A model generated the notes under the pieces. It had not been told where the DNA came from and searched no databases. It saw only the letters and a list, made by a program, of their open reading frames with translations. The position numbers were made by a program, and so were the translations under genes. Positions 1 through 8,604 of a DNA stretch of 64,000 nt are shown here, piece by piece; the stretch's first letter is position 1; every line of letters begins with the position of its first letter. The stretch comes from Empedobacter falsenii (GTDB taxonomy: Bacteria; Bacteroidota; Bacteroidia; Flavobacteriales; Weeksellaceae), in assembly GCF_013488205.1 (NCBI RefSeq), contig NZ_CP040908.1, positions 2,606,001 through 2,670,000 on the forward strand, read 5' to 3'.

Positions 1-2
1 TG

Positions 3-1466
3 AATCAACAGATTCGAGATAAATTTGATGCTTATAAAGAAGGAAATCATTCTCCAGAACTATTAAAAGATGTTAGAATTTCGCTTTTAGAAATGATGGA
101 AATGAATATGCAAGCCATAGAAATTAAAAGTGAATTTGCTGAAAAGACCGCTAATCAAGCCATTTTATTAATCATTTTCACAGGTATCGCATGTATTTTT
201 ATAGCCTTTAATTCTTTGATTAAAATTCCGTCTAATATTGCAAATCCTATTCAGAAATTAACGAATAGTATCAAGGAAATTGCTTCAAATAATTACAAAG
301 AGCGTGTCTATTTAGACAAAAAAGATGAGTTTGGCGATTTAGCGCAATCTTTTAACACCATGGCTTCTAAATTAGAAGAATACAACGAAAGTCATTTAGC
401 AACTATTCTTAAACAAAAAACAAGAATGGAAACGCTGATTAATAATATGCACGATGTTGTAATTGGTTTGGATGAACAAATGCAAGTAATTTTCGCGAAT
501 AATGAAGCTGTAAAAGTAACAGGATTATCTGCTAAACAAATGGTAAATAAGGCAGGTAAAGATTTGGCTTTGCACAATGATTTGATTCGATTGTTATTGC
601 AAAATATCGAAACAGAAATTATAAAAGACGAAAAACCTTTGCAAATTGTAGTGGATGAAAAAGAACAATTTTTTACCAAAGAAATTTTTCATATCGAAAT
701 AATTCCAACAGGAGAAACGATAAAACAAGTTGTTGGGCATGTGATCATTCTTAGAAACATTACCGAATTTAAAGAACTAGATGCAGCCAAAACACGATTT
801 ATTGCTACAGTTTCGCATGAATTTAAAACGCCTATTTCATCTATGGAAATGAGTTTGCAATTGCTTCGAAATAAGCAAATAGGAACATTAAACGAAGAAC
901 AAAATGATTTGGTAACTAGTATTGACGATGATGTACATCGTTTATTGCGAATAACAAAAGAATTACTCAACTTAACACAGATAGAAAGTGGTACAATTCA
1001 AATGAATAAAACAGAAGTTTTCCCTATCGAAATTGTAGAAAATGCAGTTAAAGCCAATCAAACTTTAGCTGAACAAAAGCATTTAATCATAGAAACGAAT
1101 ATTCCAAATCATTTAGAATCTATAAAAGTTGATCTTGAAAAAACAGCTTGGGTTTTATCAAATCTAATCTCAAATGCAATACATTATTCTCACGAAAATG
1201 CTCGAATTTGGATTACTATTGAACAAACAACAACCGAAACATCCTTCAAAGTTAAAGACGAAGGAATTGGGATTCCAACCGAATTTTTACCCAAAGTTTT
1301 CGACCGCTATTTTCGTGTACCAGGCACTCACAAAGAAGGTACAGGTTTAGGATTGGCTATTAGCAAAGAATTTATCGAAGCTCAAAAAGGAACGTTGGAT
1401 GTATTTAGCGAATATGGCGTTGGAAGCGAATTCGTGATGAAGTTATCACAAAAAGAATATTCATAA
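3..1466 (+). CDS. Sensor histidine kinase (HAMP-PAS-HisKA-HATPase), 5' truncated by window edge
   Basis: The reading frame is open back to base 3, so the true start lies outside the window and the first ATG near base 93 is probably internal. Visible in order: a transmembrane segment (bases about 150-230), a HAMP linker (PIQKLTNSIKEIA), a PAS region beginning near RMETLINNMHDVVIGLD, a HisKA dimerisation helix with the phospho-acceptor in ATVSHEFKTPISS, and a HATPase domain with the N box (NLISNAIHYS), G1 (DEGIGIP) and G2 (GTGLGLAIS) motifs. It should autophosphorylate on the H-box histidine and pass phosphate to a response regulator, which is not in the window. The stimulus is unknown. Kinase identity is secure; any pathway assignment would be a guess. 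Confidence 0.93.
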   Translation, partial: NQQIRDKFDAYKEGNHSPELLKDVRISLLEMMEMNMQAIEIKSEFAEKTANQAILLIIFTGIACIFIAFNSLIKIPSNIANPIQKLTNSIKEIASNNYKERVYLDKKDEFGDLAQSFNTMASKLEEYNESHLATILKQKTRMETLINNMHDVVIGLDEQMQVIFANNEAVKVTGLSAKQMVNKAGKDLALHNDLIRLLLQNIETEIIKDEKPLQIVVDEKEQFFTKEIFHIEIIPTGETIKQVVGHVIILRNITEFKELDAAKTRFIATVSHEFKTPISSMEMSLQLLRNKQIGTLNEEQNDLVTSIDDDVHRLLRITKELLNLTQIESGTIQMNKTEVFPIEIVENAVKANQTLAEQKHLIIETNIPNHLESIKVDLEKTAWVLSNLISNAIHYSHENARIWITIEQTTTETSFKVKDEGIGIPTEFLPKVFDRYFRVPGTHKEGTGLGLAISKEFIEAQKGTLDVFSEYGVGSEFVMKLSQKEYS

Positions 1467-1492
1467 AATCTATTCGTTTGGCTTGAAAACAA

Positions 1493-1520
1493 AAAAGCTT
1501 GAACCAGTGTTCAAACTTTT
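1493..1520. terminator. Hairpin terminator between convergent genes
   Basis: A 12-bp near-perfect stem (AAAAGCTTGAAC, one C-A mismatch) with a four-base loop ends in a T-run and follows the kinase stop. An outer arm, TTGGCTTG at 1478-1485 with CAAGCCAA at 1523-1530, extends the stem. It separates the kinase from the convergent secreted-protein operon. Confidence 0.7.
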
Positions 1521-1623
1521 TGCAAGCCAAGAATTACTCCAACAGGAGACTTGATATTCTTTTACATTTTTAAATAATTTATATTATTCTATTCAAAGTT
1601 TTTATGGCTCAGTTTTATAATAC

Positions 1624-2574
1624 TTAGTTCTCTATAATAGTCATGTTATTATAATATGAATTTAAAGTTGCTCCACTTCCCGATGCTGTAGAATTGAATA
1701 ACTTTTGTTGACCTGGATCTAAATCGATCCAAGCTTCAGGTCTAATTTTTTGTCCTGTTAGCATATAAAAACTCGCTGTACAATTAGATGCAGCAGGTGC
1801 ACTCCCCGCATCATTTGTATTATTTCTACTATCACTAGGGAAATTATTAGCACATTTAACTGCATTTATTTCCACATTATTAGAGTCCTTTAATCTCCAA
1901 ATAGCTTCAATTTGGTTATTATCAATAGCAGCACTAGAACCATTCAAAGCCCTTATTCTTCCTGACTCTAAAGCAAATGTAAAAGTTGCTGTAAAAACTC
2001 CATCTCTTTTTGCTGTAAACTCTCCAGTAGCAGGATTAAAAGTTCCTCCACCATTGGAATTATTATACTTCTGAGTCCATGATGTTAGATAACAAGGAGT
2101 ACGATGTGGCATACCGTTATAGGTTCCTGGACTTACACCTCCCTGTTCATAACACACCACTTCTTGCGAATTTTTAGTCGCGATAAATACTGATTTCTCA
2201 ATTGGATTAATAATTACATCATTCCATTCTATTCCATTAGAATATTGTATTTTTTTAGATTCTGTGTTGTATCGAATCGCTCCTTCTTCTGCTTCTATTG
2301 CTGTTTGACTTGTATTTCCTAACCCTATAGCACTTTCTGTAGCTCCTCTAACATCCAATTTAACCTTAGGCAGGTTATTTCCTATCGCTATATTTCCTGT
2401 TATATTTTCTACTAAAAAATCATCTGTTGCACTTGAAATTGTGTTAACTGTATTTTTTAAAGGATCAATATGCAAAATTCCTTTTGGTTGTTCTACCCCT
2501 ACTCCTATTTGTGCATTCGTATTTATAGAAAGAACGAAAAAAGAGGATGTTAAAAATATAATCATATTTTTCAT
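1624..2574 (-). CDS. Secreted protein with C1q/TNF-like C-terminal fold, paralogue 3 of 3
   Basis: 316 residues with an N-terminal signal peptide (hydrophobic core, cleavage probably after NTNA) followed by QIGVGVEQPKGILHID, a motif shared with the two upstream genes. The middle holds an IRYNTESKKIQYSNGIEW element and the C-terminal half has alternating hydrophobic strands (GVFTATFTFALESG) ending YNNMTIIEN, which I read as a C1q/TNF-like beta sandwich. Four cysteines lie in the C-terminal half. The start ATG overlaps the upstream stop by four bases (ATGA), so translation is probably coupled. Such proteins are common exported products in Flavobacteriia; their function is unknown. No T9SS sorting domain is visible, so it may stay periplasmic or on the outer membrane. 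Confidence 0.8.
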   Translation of the reverse strand: MKNMIIFLTSSFFVLSINTNAQIGVGVEQPKGILHIDPLKNTVNTISSATDDFLVENITGNIAIGNNLPKVKLDVRGATESAIGLGNTSQTAIEAEEGAIRYNTESKKIQYSNGIEWNDVIINPIEKSVFIATKNSQEVVCYEQGGVSPGTYNGMPHRTPCYLTSWTQKYNNSNGGGTFNPATGEFTAKRDGVFTATFTFALESGRIRALNGSSAAIDNNQIEAIWRLKDSNNVEINAVKCANNFPSDSRNNTNDAGSAPAASNCTASFYMLTGQKIRPEAWIDLDPGQQKLFNSTASGSGATLNSYYNNMTIIEN

Positions 2575-3374
2575 AAGCCGTAAATTGTTAAGGTATTATA
2601 ACTTGCATCATTAATTAAGTTTCGACTCCCGCCAAAAGTATGGAAAATGTTAGGTGATAATGTCTCATTTTTTTTCAGATAAAAAATACCTGTACAGTTT
2701 ATAGAACTGATATTCGTTGCATTCCCAGTTGAGAATCCTGGATAAGAGTTTAAACATCTATATTCAGGAACACCTTGACTTGCATTAGATTTTAAATGTA
2801 TTTCGATATAACTATTATTAGGAATAGCAGCAGATGACAAAGCTGCATTAAAACTTACTACATAAACTCCGTCTTTAGGAGCTGTAAAAATTCCAGTTAC
2901 AGCATCCAAACTATTGGTTACATCCTCTTGTTTTGTCCAACTTTTTATTAAAACTTGTGTATTATTTGCTAAAGATTGATTAGAAGAGTTATTAGCGTAT
3001 ACCAAAGCATTTAATGATTTACCAGGAAGATTTATCCAATTTGTACCATCAGAAAGTTTTAAATTACCATTGTATTGCAAAGCACCTTCTTTTGCTTGAG
3101 TAGCCGTTTGTGTAGTAGAACCTATAGCTATCACATTATCTGTTAGCGTCTTACTTCTTAAATCAACTTTTGTTATAGGATTTATAGTTCCAACACCTAA
3201 TTTACCTTCTGCTGTTACAACGACATCATCTTCGTAAATATTTTGAGTAGAACTATCATTATTCATTGAAGCGTCTATATGTAAAACTTGTTGAGGATTA
3301 GTTGTTCCCACTCCCACTTGCGCGAAAAGAGCTGTTGTAATCAGAAAGCTAAGAATTAAATAAATATTTTTCAT
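2571..3374 (-). CDS. Secreted protein with C1q/TNF-like C-terminal fold, paralogue 2 of 3
   Basis: 267 residues with signal peptide (LILSFLITTALFAQ) and mature N terminus QVGVGTTNPQQVLHID, matching its neighbours. A LGVGTINPITKVDLRS segment is nearly identical to one in the upstream paralogue. The YNGNLKLSDGTNW element precedes a beta-rich domain (DGVYVVSFNAALS) ending NTLTIYGL. It lies 10 bp downstream of paralogue 1 and overlaps paralogue 3 by 4 bp, so the three form one transcript. Homology among the three is clear; a carbohydrate or peptide ligand is possible from the fold but nothing in the sequence shows it. Confidence 0.8.
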   Translation of the reverse strand: MKNIYLILSFLITTALFAQVGVGTTNPQQVLHIDASMNNDSSTQNIYEDDVVVTAEGKLGVGTINPITKVDLRSKTLTDNVIAIGSTTQTATQAKEGALQYNGNLKLSDGTNWINLPGKSLNALVYANNSSNQSLANNTQVLIKSWTKQEDVTNSLDAVTGIFTAPKDGVYVVSFNAALSSAAIPNNSYIEIHLKSNASQGVPEYRCLNSYPGFSTGNATNISSINCTGIFYLKKNETLSPNIFHTFGGSRNLINDASYNTLTIYGL

Positions 3375-3384
3375 ATGCTATATT

Positions 3385-4251
3385 TTACTGCTCTACAATT
3401 GTCAAATTATTGAATCCAAAATTGGGCTTATTTACTACAGCATCCGAGCGAAGACCTCTCCCTCCACTCGTAGAGTTGTCAATCTTTTGTAGCAATTTTA
3501 CAACTACCTTATCATTTTGTTTTAATTTCATACTACTTACGCAGCTTCCTCCAGCTTGAGCTCCTCTTGTTGATTTACCATATGTTTTTAAACATTTTAC
3601 TTCAATTACATTAGTATTTTTCACAAACTGACTCTCAACCGAACTATTTGCCAAGAATGCATTCCCTTCTTGAACAAAATCATAAGCAAAACTAAAAGTA
3701 TAAACGCCATCTCTAGGAGCAACAAACTCACCAGTTGTAGCATTAAAATTATTAGAAATATCATTTGTAATCTCCCAACCAGCGATTATAGTTGCAGTAT
3801 TATAAGTAAACTTAATTGCTTTATCTGCAGTCCTAATTCTCGCCACTACAAACGATTTCTTTGGAACAGAATAAATATCCATCCATTGAATACCATCAGA
3901 AATTTGCAACTTTCCTCCAGAAGTATTAACATAACGAATAACTCCTGCTCCTACTGACTCTGCTGTTCTAGATGTAAAACCAATACCCAAAGCATTATTA
4001 GAGTTAGAAGTTGATCTTAGATCAAGTTTTGTAACAGGTGTTATCGTCCCTACTCCTATATTTCCATTCGTTGTTACTACAAAGTCATTATTGGCTTGTT
4101 CATTAGTAGGTGTACTAAAATTGTCTATCTTTCCATCCACATGAAATGCCCCTTTTACATCTTTTGTATTAATTCCTATCTGAGCGAATAAACTGAAAGT
4201 ACTACCAAAAAAAAATAAAAGAAGTAATCTTTTTTTAAGGTCTTTGATCAT
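3385..4251 (-). CDS. Secreted protein with C1q/TNF-like C-terminal fold, paralogue 1 of 3 (operon leader)
   Basis: 288 residues. The signal peptide ends LFAQ and the mature protein begins QIGINTKDVKGAFHVD. GVGTITPVTKLDLRS and KLQISDGIQWMDI are the family elements; the C-terminal sandwich contains DGVYTFSFAYDF and ends FGFNNLTIVEQ. A -7 box (TAGTTTTG on the minus strand, 4281-4288) lies 30 bp upstream of the ATG, making this the first gene of the operon. The neighbour at 4409 encodes a membrane-bound AraC-type regulator and could control the operon, but that is inference from adjacency. Confidence 0.8.
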   Translation of the reverse strand: MIKDLKKRLLLLFFFGSTFSLFAQIGINTKDVKGAFHVDGKIDNFSTPTNEQANNDFVVTTNGNIGVGTITPVTKLDLRSTSNSNNALGIGFTSRTAESVGAGVIRYVNTSGGKLQISDGIQWMDIYSVPKKSFVVARIRTADKAIKFTYNTATIIAGWEITNDISNNFNATTGEFVAPRDGVYTFSFAYDFVQEGNAFLANSSVESQFVKNTNVIEVKCLKTYGKSTRGAQAGGSCVSSMKLKQNDKVVVKLLQKIDNSTSGGRGLRSDAVVNKPNFGFNNLTIVEQ

Positions 4252-4280
4252 TGGTTGATTTGGTTTTTAAATTGATCCTA

Positions 4281-4288
4281 CAAAACTA
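4281..4288 (-). promoter_or_regulatory. Bacteroidota -7 box of the three-gene secreted-protein operon
   Basis: Minus-strand TAGTTTTG fits TAnnTTTG, 30 bp before the ATG at 4251. No clear TTTG -33 element at the usual spacing. Confidence 0.5.
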
Positions 4289-4408
4289 TGGTTAATTAAT
4301 ATAATGGTTTTGTCATTTCACATATTTTAAAAATTCAGAATTCTTTCAATATTTAAATTAAATATTCTTATTTTTAAAAACCTAAACAACTATAAATAAA
4401 CACTCTAA

Positions 4409-5872
4409 TTATTTATTCAGTTTTAAATATTCGGAAGGGTTCATTCCTGTTTTCTTTTGAAATGCCTTTATAAAAGTAGGATCAGATGAAAAACCAGCTA
4501 ACTTAGATAAGTGACTTATTTTATAATTTAGAAAAGATTCTTCATTTTTCAACTTTTCGAGTAAATATTCAATTCTAAGTTCATTAATATAGTTTGAGAA
4601 ACTCTTTCCGTATTCTTCTTTAATTGTACGTGAAAGATATTTTGTATTACATCCTATTTTATTAGACAAATGATATAAAGTAATATGTTGATCGATAAAG
4701 CCTTCTTCTTTTTCGAATTTCTTCAATTCTTCAATAATTTTATTTTTTGTTGAATCATTAATCGAAAACGAATCTTCTTTTTCAGTTAAATCAATAGAAT
4801 TATCATCTGAAATTTTAGTTCTTCTTTTAGTATAAAACCAAATTATTGTTGAAACAGTTACAAGTAGAAAGGAGATTAAACCAATATAAAACAGTTTTTC
4901 ATACTTTGTCAAACTATTTATTTTAGAATTTTTTTGTTGAACAACTGAACTTACAGCAGTTTTTGCTGACTTATCTATTTCATGAGTCAATTCCATAAAC
5001 TCTTCGTTCACTTCATTTGCCTTCTTATAATCTCCTAACCCAGTATAAGCTTCAACCAATCTTTTTAGAATTTCTTGTTTCTTACTTAAAAAGTCTGTTG
5101 ATTTACAATAATCCAATGCTTTTTCTAAGTAATTTATCGCTTTACTATACTCATGTTTTCTCAAAAAAATCAAACCTAAATCATGATATATTGCTGCATT
5201 CATATACTTATCAGAAGGATCTACTATAGATATAGCTTTTTTTGAGTAATTATATGCAGAATCGTACTTTTCCAATTTTGTATACATATAACTTACATTT
5301 GTATAAGCAGATGGCAAAACTTCTTTTTTCCTCTTTAATGACTTTAAACGTTCATAAGAATCGATAGATTTTTTAGCAACATTTAGTTTTTCTTCTAGAT
5401 TTACAGTATCATCCATTAAAACAAGTTTTGAAGCAAACAGACTTCCTATTAAATCATTTGCTTCCTCATTATCTAGATGTTTTATTAATACCAACCCTTT
5501 ATCTAAAGCAGAATCAGACTCACTTAACAATCCCATTTTCGCATACTGAGTCCCCAGAAGTCGCAATCCCATTGCTTCTCCTTCTATATAAGAAATATGC
5601 TCTGCTCTATTTATAGCTTCATTCGCGTAGAAGACACATGAATCGGCATTATTATTCAAATAATAGCCAAAACCTTTCAAATAATCTAGCTTTGTTACCA
5701 ATTTTAAATCTTGCGAGGCTAATGCATTTAATTTTTCTTTTTCAATATTTTTAAAGAATTCATTAGGAGAAGTAGTTAATTCTGTTCGCAGTTTTTCATA
5801 AATATATTCAGATTTTTGAGCAGAAATTACAGAACAGAATAATACCATAAAAAAGTAAAGAGTCTTTTTCAT
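4409..5872 (-). CDS. Membrane-anchored TPR protein with C-terminal AraC-type DNA-binding domain
   Basis: 487 residues: signal peptide (FFMVLFCSVISAQ), a periplasmic region of TPR-like helices (repeats with the A..Y..KAI and YSKAINYLEKAL pattern, roughly residues 30-310), one transmembrane helix (LFYIGLISFLLVTVSTIIWFY, about 330-350), then a cytoplasmic C-terminal helix-turn-helix region of AraC type (residues about 385-485, including KYLSRTIKEEYGKSFSNYIN and GFSSDPTFIKAFQKKTGMNP). The topology suggests one-step signalling, with an extracytoplasmic TPR sensor joined to a DNA-binding domain. This architecture is recurrent in Flavobacteriia. It sits upstream of, and reads in the same direction as, the three secreted paralogues. 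Targets and signal are unknown. Confidence 0.88.
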   Translation of the reverse strand: MKKTLYFFMVLFCSVISAQKSEYIYEKLRTELTTSPNEFFKNIEKEKLNALASQDLKLVTKLDYLKGFGYYLNNNADSCVFYANEAINRAEHISYIEGEAMGLRLLGTQYAKMGLLSESDSALDKGLVLIKHLDNEEANDLIGSLFASKLVLMDDTVNLEEKLNVAKKSIDSYERLKSLKRKKEVLPSAYTNVSYMYTKLEKYDSAYNYSKKAISIVDPSDKYMNAAIYHDLGLIFLRKHEYSKAINYLEKALDYCKSTDFLSKKQEILKRLVEAYTGLGDYKKANEVNEEFMELTHEIDKSAKTAVSSVVQQKNSKINSLTKYEKLFYIGLISFLLVTVSTIIWFYTKRRTKISDDNSIDLTEKEDSFSINDSTKNKIIEELKKFEKEEGFIDQHITLYHLSNKIGCNTKYLSRTIKEEYGKSFSNYINELRIEYLLEKLKNEESFLNYKISHLSKLAGFSSDPTFIKAFQKKTGMNPSEYLKLNK

Positions 5873-6615
5873 ATATAAGCTTTAGGTTTTTTATAAATAT
5901 GTAATAGTAGAAAGATAACTTTAGTATTTCATAAAATATGCCAAAGGAACCTTCGTTTTCGATATTCAAAGTAACTCTAATTTATTTTTAATGAAAACAA
6001 ATTTTGAATCACTTTTTCAGTAAACCTTTATGTAATAAATCTATTCTTTTAGTTGAATAGGTATTTTTTTGACTAAAAGGTAATCCATGCATCGATACAC
6101 GAGCATCGAACAAATCATACGAAATGGATATACAACTGATACAGAATCAATATAGCAAAGATACACAACCGATACATAAAAAAATAATTTTAAGGCATAC
6201 AACCTCCATTAACCAATTAGGTTCGTCATTCGTCACTCCTACTTAACTTGTTTCTCTAAAGGTTAATTTTACTACATTCTATGTTATTCTCATCATAATT
6301 GATAATCGTGAAATCATAACGTAGTTTTGTACAAGAAGTCATATAACGATAAATCTTAATTAAATATATAATATTAAAGATATTTCATTTTACTTCTAAA
6401 ATAGTTTTTTTCATTCGTATTATTTTTAGCAATTAACCTTTAAATTTTAAATAAAAAAAACCGCCAATTGGCGGTTGAATATCTATTCCAAATCAATAAT
6501 CTTTCCTACCGATTGTCTAATAAGATTTATATAGGATTTTTTTTAAGAGTAGAGTTTTGTTGCATGGTGCAAACAACTCAAGTATTTTTAGGTATATAAA
6601 CTTTACTCATAAAGA
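5873..6615. other. 743-bp intergenic region without a convincing gene
   Basis: Between two minus-strand genes. It holds loosely repeated GATACA-type units at about 6090-6180, a minus-strand terminator at 6459-6476, and otherwise AT-rich sequence. No ORF with recognisable protein character was found on either strand. Confidence 0.6.
6459..6476 (-). terminator. Perfect palindromic terminator
   Basis: AACCGCCAATTGGCGGTT is a perfect palindrome. On the minus strand it is followed by an uninterrupted T-run, as expected for the end of the gene at 6616-7143. Confidence 0.8.
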
Positions 6616-7143
6616 TTAATTTAATATTTTATAATAAATAAGATTATAAAGAGCATACATCATTCCACATAAAAAAATACATAAAAGAGAAAATATTAAA
6701 TGTCCGTATTGTAGATAATTATCATGATTAGTTTTATGGGATATTATAAAATGTTTATTAAAAAACATTTCAATAGTTTGTTTTAAATCTTTATCAACAT
6801 AGACAGCTAGATATTTTTTATCTATTGTTCTTATTCTTAACATTAATAACTCATTCAAAGGTAAAGAGAGATGATAGCTTTCTATATCTTTAAAATTGTA
6901 AGAAGTCTTATCCACCATGATATCATTTTCTCTAAACTCAATCCAAAAATGTTTTTTCTTCATTTGATTGAGTATATATCCATAAGTTGCTCCTACCACT
7001 GCCAGATATAAAAAGAATCTTAACTTTTCAAAAGCAGAACACACTAAAACAACAAGTGAAAATATTGGTAGATAAGCATACGTCATTTTAATCATTTGCT
7101 GATGATAATATGCTTTTCCTATACTTTGTTTTTGAACATTCAT
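6616..7143 (-). CDS. Small membrane protein of unknown function at the end of the T6SS accessory island
   Basis: 175 residues with two N-terminal transmembrane segments (about 24-60), a soluble segment of about 80 residues with alternating strands (FWIEFRENDIMV, LMLRIRTIDKKYLAVYVD) that could be a PH-like domain, and one C-terminal helix (LIFSLLCIFLCGMMYALYNLI). I do not recognise the family. It reads in the same direction as the effector/immunity-like genes but is separated from them by about 200 bp, so it could be an additional immunity protein or be unrelated. A strong terminator follows it. Confidence 0.65.
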   Translation of the reverse strand: MNVQKQSIGKAYYHQQMIKMTYAYLPIFSLVVLVCSAFEKLRFFLYLAVVGATYGYILNQMKKKHFWIEFRENDIMVDKTSYNFKDIESYHLSLPLNELLMLRIRTIDKKYLAVYVDKDLKQTIEMFFNKHFIISHKTNHDNYLQYGHLIFSLLCIFLCGMMYALYNLIYYKILN

Positions 7144-7312
7144 TTATAATTCTGCTTTTCTAAACGACTATTAAAAAATAAAATTTTCATAGATATTCTA
7201 ATTTCTTTGGGTTCATTTATTATTATAGCTTTAAATGATACGCTAAATATTGTAGGTTATTTTTAAGAGTTTTATATAAATAAGATGTTTGTAAAACAAC
7301 AATACTAGATCC

Positions 7313-7339
7313 TTAAAAACAATACCCAATTGTTTTCAT
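7313..7339 (-). pseudogene. Remnant start of a fourth immunity-like paralogue
   Basis: Directly after the TAA of the 207-residue gene the minus strand reads an ATG and MKTIGYCF followed by a stop. The first six codons match the start of that gene (MKTIGYFLG) in both protein and DNA, and similarity fades after about 20-30 bases. I interpret it as the residue of another tandem copy lost by deletion. Confidence 0.45.
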
Positions 7340-7963
7340 TTATTCTTTTGGGAAAAGTTTCTTGAAATCTTCTTTGTCTATAAAATATTGAAGATATAAC
7401 TTCACGTTTTCTTCGTAAACTTTTTTTAGATACGCTTCATCTGTATCTTTATTTTCTTTCCGCATTGATCGAAGAGCTGGATTAGCACTTCTGAAGTGTA
7501 AAATAGGCAAAGGCTTGTCTATCGTACCATAACTAGGGTCTTCATTTTGTATTTTATTATAGTAAAAAATAATATCTGGATAAACATTTTTATTTTTTTT
7601 TGAATTGCCAAAATCAAGTAATTCTTTATTTAAATAAGCACCTTCACTTATAACCAATGTTTGTACATATTTATTTAATTCTTTAGAAAAAAATATATAC
7701 GAATCTCCTCTCAAGTATGACATATTACGATTACTAAAATAAGTTGTTTTACTAATTGTACTACCACCTAATCTTTCATCATCTCCATCATATTTACTTA
7801 AATATGGAATCGGTTCTTTCAATAATTTTTTTTCAGAATTATCAATATAATTTAGTATTTGAATTTCTTCTATATTTCGTGGTCTTAAAAAGATATAACT
7901 AATTAAGAAAAATACCAGCGGTGCACCAATAAGTAACCCTAAAAAATAGCCAATTGTTTTCAT
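7340..7963 (-). CDS. Signal-anchored protein, divergent member of the tandem immunity-like array
   Basis: 207 residues. One N-terminal hydrophobic helix (FLGLLIGAPLVFFLISYIFL) then a soluble, probably periplasmic domain. It shares with the two upstream genes the order helix, YF-rich strands, a PxPILxFxxANxxL core (LPILHFRSANPALRSM) and a C terminus VKLYLQYFIDKEDFKKLFPKE, equivalent to VTQYLTYVMPKEEFKKRFK. It is the most divergent of the three. Location behind a PAAR-like protein suggests an immunity role; this rests on gene order only. Confidence 0.72.
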   Translation of the reverse strand: MKTIGYFLGLLIGAPLVFFLISYIFLRPRNIEEIQILNYIDNSEKKLLKEPIPYLSKYDGDDERLGGSTISKTTYFSNRNMSYLRGDSYIFFSKELNKYVQTLVISEGAYLNKELLDFGNSKKNKNVYPDIIFYYNKIQNEDPSYGTIDKPLPILHFRSANPALRSMRKENKDTDEAYLKKVYEENVKLYLQYFIDKEDFKKLFPKE

Positions 7964-8001
7964 TTACTTGTTGGGAAAAATAGTTTATTTTTTTAGATGT
8001 C

Positions 8002-8604
8002 CTATTTAAAACGCTTTTTGAACTCTTCCTTAGGCATTACATACGTTAAATACTGCGTTACATTATAACGGTATTCTTCTTCGGTTGGGGATATTAATGT
8101 TGGTGCTTGTTTGTAAACACCATCTTCATCCAATTCGTCAATATCCATATTCATAATTAGCTTTTCGTTGGCGCCTTTATACCAAAAAACCAAAATAGGA
8201 TTTTCCTTTGTGCCAAAAGTCTTATCATTGTATTGCAAAGGATCAACTTTTACAATAAGTTCTTTGTTGTCGATTTTATAGGTTTGTGCGTATGAAAATT
8301 TATCACCATAAGGATCAAAGCGCATTATTCTATAATATTTATGATTAATATTATCTAAAACTATTTCATCTTGACTATTCCCATAGAGTCCTTTAAAAAA
8401 AACTGTTCCTTTAAAATAACTAACATGAGTAAACTTACCTGAAAAATCTTTACTATCAACTCTAATTCTAATTTTCTTGGATTCTTTGATATATGTTTCA
8501 ACAAAATCTTTACCTTTATTTTTACTTACGAAAAGTAAATTAATCAAAAAATTTAATAATAAGATAACAACAATTCCACCCAATATTTTTAATAGTGATT
8601 TCAC
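8002..8604 (-). CDS. Signal-anchored protein, member of tandem immunity-like array (GTG start)
   Basis: 200 residues starting at GTG (8604-8602) immediately after the TAA of the upstream paralogue, with no intervening base. The N-terminal helix (LLKILGGIVVILLLNFLINLLF) and the C-terminal half are nearly identical to the 201-residue neighbour (YNDKTFGTKENPILVFWY, SPTEEEYRYNVTQYLTYVMP), while about residues 35-80 and 150-165 differ. Stop-to-start abutment and very high DNA identity over the 3' third indicate recent tandem duplication. Likely periplasmic, tethered to the inner membrane. Confidence 0.78.
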   Translation of the reverse strand: MKSLLKILGGIVVILLLNFLINLLFVSKNKGKDFVETYIKESKKIRIRVDSKDFSGKFTHVSYFKGTVFFKGLYGNSQDEIVLDNINHKYYRIMRFDPYGDKFSYAQTYKIDNKELIVKVDPLQYNDKTFGTKENPILVFWYKGANEKLIMNMDIDELDEDGVYKQAPTLISPTEEEYRYNVTQYLTYVMPKEEFKKRFK

